Source: Phallusia fumigata | Lineage: Eukaryota > Chordata > Ascidiacea > Phlebobranchia > Ascidiidae | Assembly (NCBI GenBank): GCA_008931825.1 | Contig: QXVZ01031190.1 | Location: 7,037-71,036, forward strand | Direction: 5' to 3' | Length of the DNA stretch: 64,000 nucleotides | Shown: in pieces, positions 21,501 to 33,696 of the stretch | Layout: the number at the start of each line of letters is the position of its first letter | Position numbering within the stretch: position 1 is the stretch's first letter | Made by a program: the position numbers and the translations under genes | Notes under the pieces: model-generated | Told to the model about the DNA's origin: nothing | Seen by the model: only the letters and a program-made list of their open reading frames with translations | Databases searched by the model: none

Positions 21501-23880
21501 CCATGGTACCATCCCAGCCAAAAAAACAGTTCAATTGCCAAATTCTTCAAAACTTGTTTAAATATGTTTTACAAACTTGTTGTAACTAAATTAAATAGCA
21601 TATTTACCAACCAGGTAATTACTAGTGAAAGTCACTCACCAACAACAACAGGAATTGTAAAAGTGTATAATGTGTCTGGGCAGGTTGGGTTCATTTCTTC
21701 CGCTGTGGTTGAGTTGCATTGTCGTAAACGCACCTGGAATGGTCCAGAACCTGTAGAAGTTTGAAACTTCACATATAGCATGCATTGCCACTAAAATGCC
21801 TATGCTGGTTTGTTGCCTGTTTTTTTATTATGACATAGCCTCTGCATTTGTATTTTTAGCTATTACACTCCTACTGGCAACCCTCATGAAAATAGTAATG
21901 CTGTAGGGTAATATTGTCTTGTTGATCTGAATTTAGATTGGTTGAAACCCAGCTTGCAAAATTTAGCCTATAGGTTCACTATTTAGCCTATAGGTTTGTT
22001 AATTAACAGATTAATTTTTTTACCAAAGCAATATTTTTGTAGGGAGTCAAAATATGGTCTTGAAGTGTAGCTTGATTAAAAGTATAACTTGTATATATAC
22101 AGTAAATTGATTTTATTGCAAACGTTTTGACAATCGCTGTGGGTATCATTAGTGCATACACTATAAACAAGTTTTCTGACAGTTTTTAATTAAAATGTGT
22201 TTTTCTTAATTCAGCTGTAAAGTCACGCAATCAACTTAATTTCGTACTGAATTAGTATTAAAGGTCAATTTTTGCAAAGGAAAAAATAAAACAGTTTTAC
22301 CATGATTAATAGTTTATACCTGAACAATTCTGATACACTGACCCCAAATACATGCACATCCTTGTACGAGTTCCAACATTGTTTAAGCAACTGCTATCCT
22401 CTGACCACTTGCTCCAACCTGGGCATTCTTCAGTGTTGCAACTTGTATTTCGCATTTCAGCTAAATACAAGAAGTCATTTTTGCTTTTTGATTTTGCTTC
22501 CTTTTTACTTCTTTCCAATGTTTGCCACTGAAGTCAGTTGTTTTGTTTTAGTTGTGGAGGCAAACTTTGGTAATTTAAAACTTTAAGGTGAGAAACATTT
22601 GCATTTTTGTGCCCAATACTAATCAGCAGATGGTATCTTGCAATGATTACAAAAAATAACAAAATTTAAAGAAAGGTAACAAAATTTGTTTACTAGTTGG
22701 TCCACAAGTTCGGCTGTTGACAAGTTTTCCACCTCCACAAGTCACTGAACATTCACCAGGTTTCCATGATGACCAACTCTATAAACAAACAAGACAGCAA
22801 TATAAATGCAGAACCACAGAACCACCATTAATTTATTCAGAATTTTATTGGTTGTGCAGTGTATCACAACTAGATGAACTTACCACACATCCTGCAGTTA
22901 GCAAAAATAGGTTGTGTTTATAGGTGTCAGCTAAATGTCAGAGCATTTTAACTAAATATTTAAAAAAAACATAATGTGTGTCTAAGTTTACTTTTCAAAC
23001 CAGTGTTGTATATTGTAATCCTTACCAGTGCTGGACACACATTATAAGTTGTCCTTTCTTGGACGATTCCATATGTTTCTGCACATGTAAAGCTCATGAT
23101 GTTGTTGTTAATGCAAGTGCTGGTGGTGGTAATTATTCCAGCTGCTGTACAAGTTGCATTGCACTAAGCAAACAAACATCATTATGCATTAAAACTACTA
23201 TGTTACTTATCATTTCACAGGTAAAATAATCCTTGGTCGTTTATTAGCTGCACAAAGATGATTTTCCCTATTTTCTAATAAGTGTAAAAAATTGACCGGG
23301 CTCAGGTGTCCAAACAAACAAGAAATAAACTTACACTGGTGTTACTTTCCGCCCAACTTCCAGTACACAGTGACAAATCGTTACACAGGATTTTTGATTT
23401 TAGTATGCAGGAGGGGTCACTTGAACATTTCTGCTTCTGCCACATGGACGAATTGTAACAAGAAGGTACACATGAATGTGTGACCTACAAAATATAAATT
23501 TGAATATTATACCAACAGCACAGAGTACACTGTTGCCCATTTGGTAGTGCTTAACAAACCGAATACTCATCCTTCTGTTCTATTTTATGAAAGTATAAAC
23601 AAATTGGTTGGGTAAAATAATTAGTGGTTCTTACCTCTGGCACACCCCAGCTTCCATTACAAGAAGTGCAATTGTAAAGTTCCTCCATCACAGTCTGGTT
23701 ACCATGGCGACACATCACAGGATTTTGAGGGTGATCCCTGGTCCAGCATTGCAGTGACCGCACAGTACAGTTGGTCTGTATGGGACAACTGGTCCAGTTG
23801 CTCCAAGCCGACATAACTTCAAAAGCGGTTCCAACTTTAGCAATAAACAGTAGAAAAAGCAGTAGAGCCTTCCACATCAT
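18584..23880 (-). CDS. Single-pass membrane protein with thrombospondin type 1 modules
   Basis: Thirteen exons: 23880-23635, 23484-23335, 23163-23026, 22778-22694, 22460-22320, 21750-21640, 21460-21377, 20996-20636, 20476-20404, 20163-20029, 19552-19341, 19056-19023, 18613-18584. They sum to 1,800 nt and 599 residues with consistent phases. A signal peptide (about 1-19) is followed by a cysteine-rich ectodomain. It begins AWSNWTSCP and includes a classic TSP1 module, SWSSWKPGECSVTCGGG (about 179-195), and a second, WSKWSEDSSC. One transmembrane helix (about 292-311) is followed by RR stop-transfer residues and a 288-residue cytoplasmic tail, Ser/Pro/basic, ending in acidic DCDLEEDAS. Many NxT/S sites suggest N-glycosylation. 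The layout suggests an adhesion or guidance-type receptor. I could not assign an orthologue; THSD1-like is possible but unproven. The tiny last two exons (34 and 30 nt) are the weakest part. Confidence 0.85.
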
Positions 23881-26583
23881 AACAATTCCTGCAATTAAAC
23901 TGCACCAAAACTATAGCACCTGTTATCTGCTCAAACATTAGTTGATTTAACTGTTTGGCATAAGCTGTTTTGCTTCAACTTAATTGAGAGAATAACCGCT
24001 CCACATTGGTCAAATTATTACATTAGCCTGAACGTAGGTTTGAAAATGACTGAGCTAACTATGTTGGTTGTTTAACCCCTTAATCTTCACTACTCGTAAC
24101 AAAACATCACCAATTATGTGGGCTATAGGTCTGTCAGTCTGGTCAAAATCTTTTGCATTTCCTTGTGATTGTATTAATAGTAACTACCCACACAAATCCA
24201 GCTAATTCATAATGTGGTGAGTATCCAATCAGGTATCCTTTTTAAGACTCTGCAGCTGTTATTCAAATCTACAATTTGTTGACTAAAATCTAAGCAGATA
24301 TGCCTGAGTTGTGATGTATTAGCTACTGGCACAGGCAATAAGCATGGCTAAACCGTTCTATGAATCATCTTTGAGACATATGTAGGCCTTCAAAACTACA
24401 CATACTTACATCACAGCATTTCCTGCTACATATATGGAATAAGTTATGACTGGTCGGCTATGTCTATTTCAGGTGTCAAGCGGTAGCTATTCTGACTCAT
24501 ATGGACAATTGCCAAGCACTAAGCAAACACTGAAAACAAATATGCAAATCTAAGATTTAAATTTTTGCACAAGCAGAAGGGTTAACTATTTTATTGACAT
24601 ATTGTGCATTCACCCAAAAGACAGTTTAATATAAGGCACATAGTTTTCATTTAAGAATTGTACGTATGTTGCTGCCCCAAGTAAAGTTAATGAACAGACA
24701 TTTGAACATTGTTCAAGAGTGTCTTGTCTGGTACATTTGCAATTTAATAACCACGTCATTGGTAACAATGGGCTATCACAGATATGTATGTTTCACAGTA
24801 AAACATTGTACACGAAATAACAAAAGACATGAACTTTGCTACTAGATAGAAAAACAATTATTGTCTAAATGAAAAGATGGAAGAAGTAAATGGAGATCAC
24901 AGTTCTGTTTATAGGTAACACATAGAGACAAATTTCGACACTGGATTGTTTAAAAGATGTAGTTGTACACGAACTGTGTCGTACACAGATATTGCAAATT
25001 GAACAGGTTGATCACAAATCGTATTAGAAAACCATTAAGCAGTATTATTTAAAAGGGTTTACCAGTCTGTAGAGAATATATAGGTTTTTAGGGGCTTGAT
25101 TCTTGAATATATAGGTTTTAGGGGCTTCATGGGTGTAGAAAACACATTTAGTGGTTGGTTTTTGCAAAGATTGCATATCACACTACGTTAATATCTAGCA
25201 TGGCCGGGTATTGACAGGTTTGAAGTTGTTGTAAACAGCTGAGTAGAAGAATAATATGCTACTTCTCAACACAACAGTACACAAAGAATTTGTGAAGAAC
25301 ACTACTAAATTGCAACAACCTTTGGCACAATAAACACAGTGAAAAGTTAAAAAGAAGACCAAAACATTGTTCTTGTAGGAACTTTTGTTCAAAAGCAATG
25401 CAAAAAATATATGAGAAATTATGTAAAGTTGCAGAATTAATAAAAAAACACCAGAAACATAAAATGGTTTGCATTTATAAATTAATGTTTTAGGTGTCAA
25501 ACCTCCACAAATGATGTTGTCAAAATTTGTTTTATTTTGTTAGGTAAAGAACAACTCTTTTCTGTTACACGTTCATCTTATTCGAGACAAATATTAATTT
25601 AAAGTCAAAGTTACCTGACAGAAGTACTTTTAGTAACAAATGTTGTAGGGCATTCAGATGTGAAGAAGAGTACCTAAAAAGATAGTTTTTTGGTAGTACT
25701 TAGTTATATAGTTACATTAACAATATTTTTAATTTGTGCAATTTATAAACACTAAATATGAGCCTTAGAGTTGAAACTTGAGTATGACCCAAAATTCGAT
25801 GTGTTTTTGTTCAGCACAAAGCATTGGAGTTTGGTTCACTGTGGTACAAATGATGTTTAAATTGCTATTCTAATTGACTCTGTTAAGAATTTGTTAAAGT
25901 TGTCTTGATACAATATAGCATTCAACCTGGTAATAAAATTGAATGACAAACTTTGCCAATATCACCACACCAACAGAACACATACAAAGGTCAGGGAAGT
26001 TCGCCTTCCACCGACTCCATTGTTTTACACAAAACTTTCCGGAATGTACTGTCTGAGAGGCGAATTTGTAAGGGTCGACAGTTTACCAACACTCAGTGCG
26101 ACACGTGTAACTGTTTTCGGTTGACAGAGGACAATGGCTGTCTTGTTGGGATTGCTTGTAACCAGATCACACAACAAGCTTTATTGTATAATTCATTACA
26201 GGTGCTAAGTGGGTCTTGGGTTAGGTAAAGTATTGAACGTCTGCTTGTAAACAAACCGACAGTTATAGCTGAATCGGAGGTGGACAAACATCTATTTGCA
26301 TGCTTAGATGTTAAAATAACCTCAATGTTAGATATTTTTATGCATACAGTCTGATTTTAGAAACATTAGAGTTGTTGTAATTTACACCGTTTGTCACAGT
26401 ATCTCGTTTGTTTAAAAAATACCCTACTATCTCCTAAAAAGTAACACTTTTGTTACATTTTTACTCCCGATAAATTTCCTTTTCCAATTTTTTGCTTGCT
26501 AAAAAAAGATTTACACTACTGCCCAAGTTGGGTCAATCATACCCAAAAATCTGGTATTTGGGTAGTGGTTTAAATTTGTTTAT
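23881..26583. other. Gene-free stretch between TSP1-module gene and TTLL2
   Basis: No supported exon. It includes the probable promoter of the TSP1-module gene and a short direct duplication at 25073-25132, in which a roughly 30-bp unit around ATATATAGGTTTTAGGGGCTT appears twice. Confidence 0.5.
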
Positions 26584-26800
26584 CTGGCAAATAGTTTTAT
26601 TTTTTTACTATCAAAATCAAAATTTTTACATGACTTTAACTGACCAGGAAACATGAGAATCTGATTTGTAGTTTAGGGACAAAGAAGTTGTACAGTACAA
26701 ATAAAAACATGTCCGTTATTGTCCGACCTTTCGGGGGAGAGAGGTTTCTAATGATGACAAAGTGATTTCAAACAATCCAGTCAAGCGAGGGGGCCAACAC
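26584..26800. repeat. Interspersed repeat, copy 1 (about 215 bp)
   Basis: It is very similar to 28311-28520 in the same orientation. Shared words include GACTTTAACTGACCAGGAAA, TTAGGGACAAAGAAGTTGTA and CCAGTC(A/G)AGCGAGGGGGCCAA. There is no coding capacity and no obvious terminal inverted repeats. Family unknown. Confidence 0.8.
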
Positions 26801-27473
26801 GACCGATGCCATTATTCAATAGGCTTTGACAATCTCATATCAAATTGCTACACAACTGAAACATTTTATAGGGCCGGGGGCATGGAGGACAAAAGCTACA
26901 GCTATAAATAGTACATGGCAGTGGTATTAGCGGCACTCAACAAATAAAGCCCGTAAAATCTGCGGTGCTGTTTGGGCTTTCCAATGAAATTAAACTGCTG
27001 TTGACATATAACTTAACGGAAAGCTGATACAACAATATTCAATGGTTGAGGTGAAATATTTCAAGTGTTTCCTGGCATGAAACGTGAGTAGTCACACACA
27101 TGAATGTTTTCCAGTATATCAACTTCTTAGGTTAAAAGTTTTCACTTTGTTTTGCTCCAACACATAATAATTTGGCTTTTGCAGTTACAAAATTACAAAA
27201 AAACAGAGCAAAAACAATTTCTTTCCTGAATCCTTTTGAAAGATGCATAAAACAGTAGTATTTCGTGTTTTTTTTGTAATGTGACATTCTTTAGATCACA
27301 TCCTTCAGACAGTCAACAATTTTTTGCCATGCTACAACTGCTATCAAACATGTTTATACTTTATTGTGTTGCTATTGCAACATTTCACATACCTGATGTT
27401 TTTACACAAAGTTGATGTATATAAAAAAAACTATTAAAACCTGTGTAAAAGCCACTGCTGTTACCTGTTAGTG
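26801..27473. other. 3' flank of TTLL2
   Basis: No exon was seen. A minus-strand AATAAA at 27360-27365, about 110 nt past the TTLL2 stop, is a plausible polyadenylation signal. Confidence 0.5.
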
Positions 27474-30400
27474 TCAGGAAAGAACTGTCGACAGAAGAGG
27501 AGGGTTTTGTGGTCCCCAGAAGTAAAGAGGGTTGGCATCCTTGTCATCGAACATCAGTTGGAATTTAAGCTGGAGGGCGTCTGTGTCAGACAAATCTGTC
27601 GAGCTGCGCCTTCTTTCGACCATGCGCTGATCACATCCGACCAGCAGTTTCTATGAAAACATATTTAGTAAAAAGAGTTGTTGAACAACCATGCTTTTGT
27701 ACTTCCACATGAGTCACTTTCTCAAACAATTGCTTCTTTGTTGTACAAGCTAAGAAAAGATAATAAACAAAGCACTCATTGAAAGGGGTTGTTACAAAAT
27801 AAAGAAACTTGCTTATTAGATTATTTTATTAATTGGTTTTGTTGTTTTAGGAGTATTGTTGGACATTTTATGATCTGACAGTATGCAACTGGTTAATAAA
27901 TCTAATTTAATTTTTTTAGTTTTGTACTGGATACTATTCCATATTTCTAAAATGAACAGACCTTCATAATCTTTTGTTGTTCACGAATGATGGTTTTCAT
28001 GTCAAACATGTTTCCTGATGCCTTTCTCATGGCTTCATTTAATGGAAATGTCAAAACAAAGTCACCAACCCTTGTCCTAGGCCACAGATTCTCCTGAGTG
28101 ATTCTCTTTGGTGCTGTACTTGCAATACTGTAAGGTGACTCTGCAAAAAGCACACTATATTTACCAATATAGTATGGCTTCTTTTCCAATATAGTATGAC
28201 CTAATTCAGCTTTGGCATTGAAAATGTAAAAACAAAAAGTGTGCACTGTCTGCAGCTCACAAAATCATATTGCCTTTTTGCTTTTGTATTGAAAAACAAA
28301 AAAGTTTTATTGGCAAATATTTTGCTGTTATCAAATTAAAATTTTTACTTGACTTTAACTGACCAGGAAACATGAAAATCGGATTTGTAGTTTAGGGACA
28401 AAGAAGTTGTACAGTACAAATAAAAACATGTCAGTTATTGTCCGACCTTTCGGGGAGAGAGAAGTTTCTAATGATGAAAAAGTGATTTCAAACAATCCAG
28501 TCGAGCGAGGGGGCCAATACGGCAAAAAAAAAAGTTACTGGAAAGCAAGATAATACATACAACAGTCTAAATGTGATTATGTAAATTTTCTAAAAACAAT
28601 GTTTTTGCCATGTAAACAAGTAATTTTACAAAAGAGAATTAGTTCATACACTTACTGTAGTCTGATGAACTTTTTTTAGGTCTCGCACCATTCCCCTTTG
28701 AAACCTCCTCATTGCTTTTGGGTAAATATGCCGATGTAACTCGACGTGGTGTAGAATTTGGTGTTTTCCTTTTGCGAAACACTTGCTGCGAGTTAGAAAA
28801 CTCTGAATGCATACCTAACCTTGAAAATGATGTCCCTTTCACCGAACTTTTGCTGGTTTGAGAAAAGCTTTGGCCACATTTCACCTCAGTTATTGTGGTC
28901 AAGGTGCCAGATTTGCGTTTCGGGTGGACTGCAACAACTGATTTTGACAGATCTTCAACAGGGCGTTTTTTGCCACTTGGTACTGGTGTAATGGCGGTGT
29001 TTACTGCAACGTTTTCGCTGTCAATGGCATTTTCAGGCTGGTTTGAGTGATCTACGGACGACACACTGGAGGAAAGACTGCCAGAACTGGCATTGCGTGG
29101 AAGATCATTCAGCGAAGTTGTTTCTGTAACACCATTAAATTATACCAAGTTTAGCAAGAGATTTAGTTTGCACAGCAGCAAAATAAAAATCCTTTCATTA
29201 AAAAGTTAAGTCTATCCCTACCATTGTGTAATTACAGCAATATACTCTTTGCCACTTATATTTGTAAAAACACAATAGCAGCAATACACACCTTTGACAG
29301 CTTCATTAGCACTTGGTTTTAGCTGGGGCAGTGTGGTCGATGGTCTGTTCACAACATTTTCTTTAGTCAACGGCGACTTTGTATTTTTTCCCATCATTGG
29401 TAAGGAGGAGGATGTAGAGGTCTTGGAGCGGTGCTTTGATTGTCTGGAGACTGCCGTTCTCCTTGACAATGGCCTTGTCGGGCCTGGCTGGACAGGGTTG
29501 TATGATTTTGATGAGGTGCTTGAAGTCAAGGAGGTGTAAACTTCAGGGCCATCATAAAGGCTTCTGGACACACTTGGCACTGGGCTGGATTCTTCTCGAT
29601 GTGTAAGACCGCCATGTTCTGTATCTGTTTCTGCAAAAGTACTAAAAGTTTACCAAAACAAAAACACACATTTTCAAAGTGCTGAACACAGTGCAATGAC
29701 AAAAGCATTGAATACTGCACATAGCCTAAAAAATAGATGGTCACCTTTAAAATTGAGTAAATCGATCAGATCGTTTAGCATTGAACGCTTTGCAATGAAA
29801 TCAGCTTGGCAATCCATACTAAGCGCTGGACTGAAGTTAACCTACAAAATACAAATAAACTAAGTTTTGCAAGTTACCTAAATTAAGAGTGCAAATATTT
29901 AGTTTAGAAGTGTTTAGGTTTAGGTAATATGACCTCAACTTAAATCAGCAATCTTTCCTACCTCTAAAAGCCAAGGCTTCATGTTGTCATCAACCAGAAT
30001 GTCAAAGCCAAACACCTCGAAGCAGTTTCTACATTTTGGCACTGACGGAGCTTGTGTTGCGAGAGTTAAAGTTATGATGTTGCTGATTCGCATCCACAAT
30101 AACGCTTCATCTACATCTCCCGATTGACGGAGAAAGCTTCGAAGCTAAACATTAAGAAAAGTATACTATACAAACCATACCAATAACACTGCTTTAACCA
30201 CATTAAAGTTTAGATATTGATGACAAGGCAGCTGAAAACAAGAAATAAAGTTAAAAACACAACACAGACATTGACAAATTCAATACTGATGTTTTGAGAC
30301 AGTACATAATTTTTTTGTAGAGGTATAGGCTAAGGTTGAAAATAAACACATCAAAATTTTGACCCAAGAAGAACTGGTGATGTATACTGTAAACACAACA

Positions 30401-32150
30401 GACCTCAACTGTACAAGTATATGTTAAGGTAAGAGTAAGATAAGCAGCTGTTCAGAAGTGTTAGACAATGTCTTTGTACAAGTTTTCTACCTGAGACAAT
30501 GTCCATTTGCACCCTGGCCCAACACGTTCTTTATCTGTTGAGTATGCTGGACCATATTTGTTGATGGATGTGTTGGTTAGATGGGAAAACACATTGTTAA
30601 GTTGGTTAAGGTCGAACTTGTCGGTACTGAATCGAGCGATTCCTTCCTAAAAAGCAAATGCACCAGCATGGACATTTTTAGTTAATTTTAACATGTATTT
30701 GCCAGACAAGTTTGAAATAAAATGCTTGCAACATAACAAAATATACAAAATGAATTTATACCTGATACATATAAATAGTGAGGGGTTGGAAACTCGGCAC
30801 ACAAACATAAATTCTCAAGTCAAACTTGTAGCCAGAAATGAGATATGGGTTTGCAATATACCGCTGGACCACCACAGAGCAATCATAAGCAAGGTGCTTC
30901 AAATCATGAAATACAAAAATTCCTCGACCTCTGGACAAATCCACAGGTTTGCATATCCAGAAAAGATTCTGCACAGTAAACTTTAGGGTAATTATTTTCT
31001 AATCTCTTTTTCTAAAGTTTTGCACATATGGAATTCAGCAATACAAATCAAAGGTCTTCACAATGCATTTCTCAGATCAGTTTGGAATTCCAGTTACAAC
31101 ACCCACTTGTTCCACACACCTTTTTTCCATATTTTTGTGACTCTTTGGCATAGTCTGACACAAATTTTGTGTACTCATTTGGCAGAATGTATGCAGCAGG
31201 ATGAAAATTAAACACTTGTGCTCCGTGAATACATCTGGAGGTTCAAATATGTCATAGATGTCACTTGAATGCAAATTTCAACATAAAAGATATTTATACA
31301 TATGTATACATATACATTTATGTATAGTTTCAGCATATAAACAGGAACAATCTGCCCAGGCGAATAGTTAAACACCAACAACCTTTTTTATGACTCACCT
31401 CATGCGACGGAGGTTTCTCACTAAACTGTCCTTTCTGGTTATTGCATCTGTCCTGGGAAAGTGATTTAATCGTTGCCATGGCTCCACTTCATCATGCTCA
31501 GATTTTCGAAACCTCTGAGTTTTCCACCAAAGATTCCATGCTCCATTATTTTTTTCCTCTGATTCCTCCTCAACCTCATTCCATCCACGCTCTGTAAGGA
31601 TCTGCACAAAACGTCCAGGGTCAGTTAACAACCTTCAAAATGTTGGATTTTTTCACATGTCATCATGTACTTTATGACAAATGTAAAATGCCTTAGCAAT
31701 AATGTTGACCACACCTTGCAGTGTCATAGGTGCCTTAACACCAAAAAAATCGTTTTTCACAAAGGAAGGGTAGGTATGCTAAGCGAAGTGTACACAGCAA
31801 AGTTTTCTTGACTTTCACAAATATGAGCAAGAGTTAGGAAAGCAAGAGGTGAGTTAAACATGACATTTTTTCATGAAAAACTTTAAAAATTATGAAAATG
31901 TACACATGCCATTTAAAAGAAATCTTGAACATAAAACCTCATATTTTTTACCTTTTGTTGACACACATCTGCTTAAATAAACCCACTTTTATACAAAACA
32001 ACATTAAAATTTGTTGTGTTACAGAGGTCTGTCATAAAATGGACTGTGCTATTGGGATTTGATTTTAGAAAGTAATACCTGCTTTAGTACTTCTGGAACA
32101 TGTTCTGATGATCTTAGCACTAAGCCGTCATCTTTACTGTGCAAAACCAT
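27474..32150 (-). CDS. TTLL2: Tubulin tyrosine ligase-like protein 2 (putative tubulin polyglutamylase)
   Basis: Eleven exons: 32150-32079, 31601-31399, 31234-31120, 30968-30762, 30646-30491, 30144-29962, 29841-29745, 29630-29292, 29123-28656, 28140-27962, 27650-27474. They sum to 2,196 nt and 731 residues, all phases consistent. The TTL ATP-grasp domain covers about residues 20-350: [22 protein letters not shown], the nucleotide-binding [17 protein letters not shown] (about 134-150), DLRIYVCV, the metal-binding block [20 protein letters not shown] and the following SPAL. A long Ser/Thr/Lys-rich disordered region follows. A distal segment, [12 protein letters not shown] with [10 protein letters not shown], matches the human TTLL2 C-terminal tail and fixes the orthology. 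The family adds glutamate chains to tubulin in cilia and other microtubules. TTLL2 itself is little studied, so the exact activity is inferred. Confidence 0.94.
28311..28520. repeat. Interspersed repeat, copy 2, inside a TTLL2 intron
   Basis: It lies in the intron between exons 9 and 10 of TTLL2 and is nearly identical to 26584-26800 apart from scattered substitutions and small indels. The two copies share orientation, 1.7 kb apart. Confidence 0.8.
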
Positions 32151-32941
32151 TTTTCTTCTGGCCGTTGCAGCAACAGTAAATTAGCAGCATCCTAAATTTT
32201 CGCCTTATTGCATTGGATTCTGAAGCAAATCAAGTTGTAAAACTGCTGAGTCATATTACGTGAGTGTGGCTGTGCAAGTGCAACAACATTCTGTTCGAAA
32301 ATGAGGTAAGACCTGCAATACAACAGTATCAACAAAAACGTTAGATATTCGCTCTTCTTCCATTCACTGAGCAAACGTCATCGTTCTTCATTCAGTTTCA
32401 TTTTCTGTTAAATTTTTATGAGTGACAACTTTTCTAAGGAATTCGAGTCACAGAAATCATACACAAAAACAAAATACAGCGTTAAAAAAATTTTTTTTGC
32501 GTTTTTCCCCCTCAATTGTTTGTTCGTTTTCCCTTAATGGATTAAACAGCGACTAAATACACTGTTCTCATAGGTCTGCTGTTAACTATCTTTGTTTTGG
32601 GGCATCCTGTTGCTGAGATTTATGAATCGCGGCACACATAGAATTTGAAAAACAGAACAATATAAAGTAATCTGTCTTTTGCATTTTTTTATGAGGTATA
32701 GCATCAATCAAATCAGTCTATTTTTACCGCATAACCGTCATACCTACCTGGTAATGGGCCTATTTTATGTAATGGAAAAAACAATTGTAGTACGTTGGTC
32801 GTGGTACCTCGGTTGGAAAATACTAACCCAGCTACTTCAGTTGACTTGAGACTTGGCCATAAGCTTGTCAGACAACAGACTTTCAACAACCGTAAGAAGA
32901 GCGCAACTTTTGAGCGAAAGACCTGTACAATTTACGGCGTG
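32151..32941. other. Upstream flank of TTLL2
   Basis: No exon or RNA gene was recognised. The TTLL2 promoter should lie here. A minus-strand frame at 32192-32374 has no supporting context. Confidence 0.45.
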
Positions 32942-33315
32942 TTATAAATAGGCTTACCATATTTTCACAACTCAAAACCGGGACGCTTTTTAAACAAGCA
33001 GGCAATTAAAGCGTTTTTTTCCTAACATCCAACCCAAACGTACAACCATAATGACCATTTTGAAGAATAGATCGACAGAATTATTGGCACTGAAATTTGC
33101 CATCAATTTTTTTATTTACAGGTAGTGTATTTTAAGGTCATTCGTTAACTTTCATTTTCTTTCTGGCATTTTGGTGTTAGCAGATTGATTTTCATTTTGG
33201 TGTTAGCAGATTGAAAAAACCGGGACATTTTGGCTGACCGGCGGGACGCCGGGACAAGGCGTTTAAACCGGGACAGTCGCGGCTAAAGCGGGACGTATGG
33301 TAAGCCTAGTTATAA
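32942..33315. mobile_element. MITE-like element with 20-bp inverted ends
   Basis: TTATAAATAGGCTTACCATA at 32942-32961 is matched, with one mismatch, by its reverse complement at 33296-33315. The interior carries several ACCGGGAC/GCGGGAC words and a short direct repeat, TTGGTGTTAGCAGATTGA. It has no coding capacity. Whether TTATAA belongs to the ends or to a target duplication cannot be settled from one copy. Confidence 0.65.
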
Positions 33316-33696
33316 AGGAAATATGTTTGTCAGTATTTATTCGCGGGCAACGCGTACCNCTAACGTCCAACCCAAAGGTACAACCATAATGACCATTTTG
33401 AAGAATAGATCGACAGAATTATTGGCACTGAAATTTGCCATCAATTTTTTTATTTACAGGTAGTGTATTTTAAGGTCATTCGTTAACTTTCATTTTCTTT
33501 CTGGCATTTTGGTGTTAGCAGATTGATTTTCATTTTGGTGTTAGCAGATTGAAAAAACCGGGACATTTTGGCTGACCGGCGGGACGCCGGGACAAGGCGT
33601 TTAAACCGGGACAGTCGCGGCTAAAGCGGGACGTATGGTAAGCCTAGTTATAAAGGAAATATGTTTGTCAGTATTTATTCGCGGGCAACGCGTACC
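33022..33696. repeat. 337-bp block present twice around a single N
   Basis: 33022-33358 and 33360-33696 have equal length and differ at about two positions, separated only by N at 33359. The block holds most of the MITE-like element and its right flank but not its left end. A real tandem duplication is possible; an unmerged contig overlap or haplotype copy is more likely. Confidence 0.9.
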
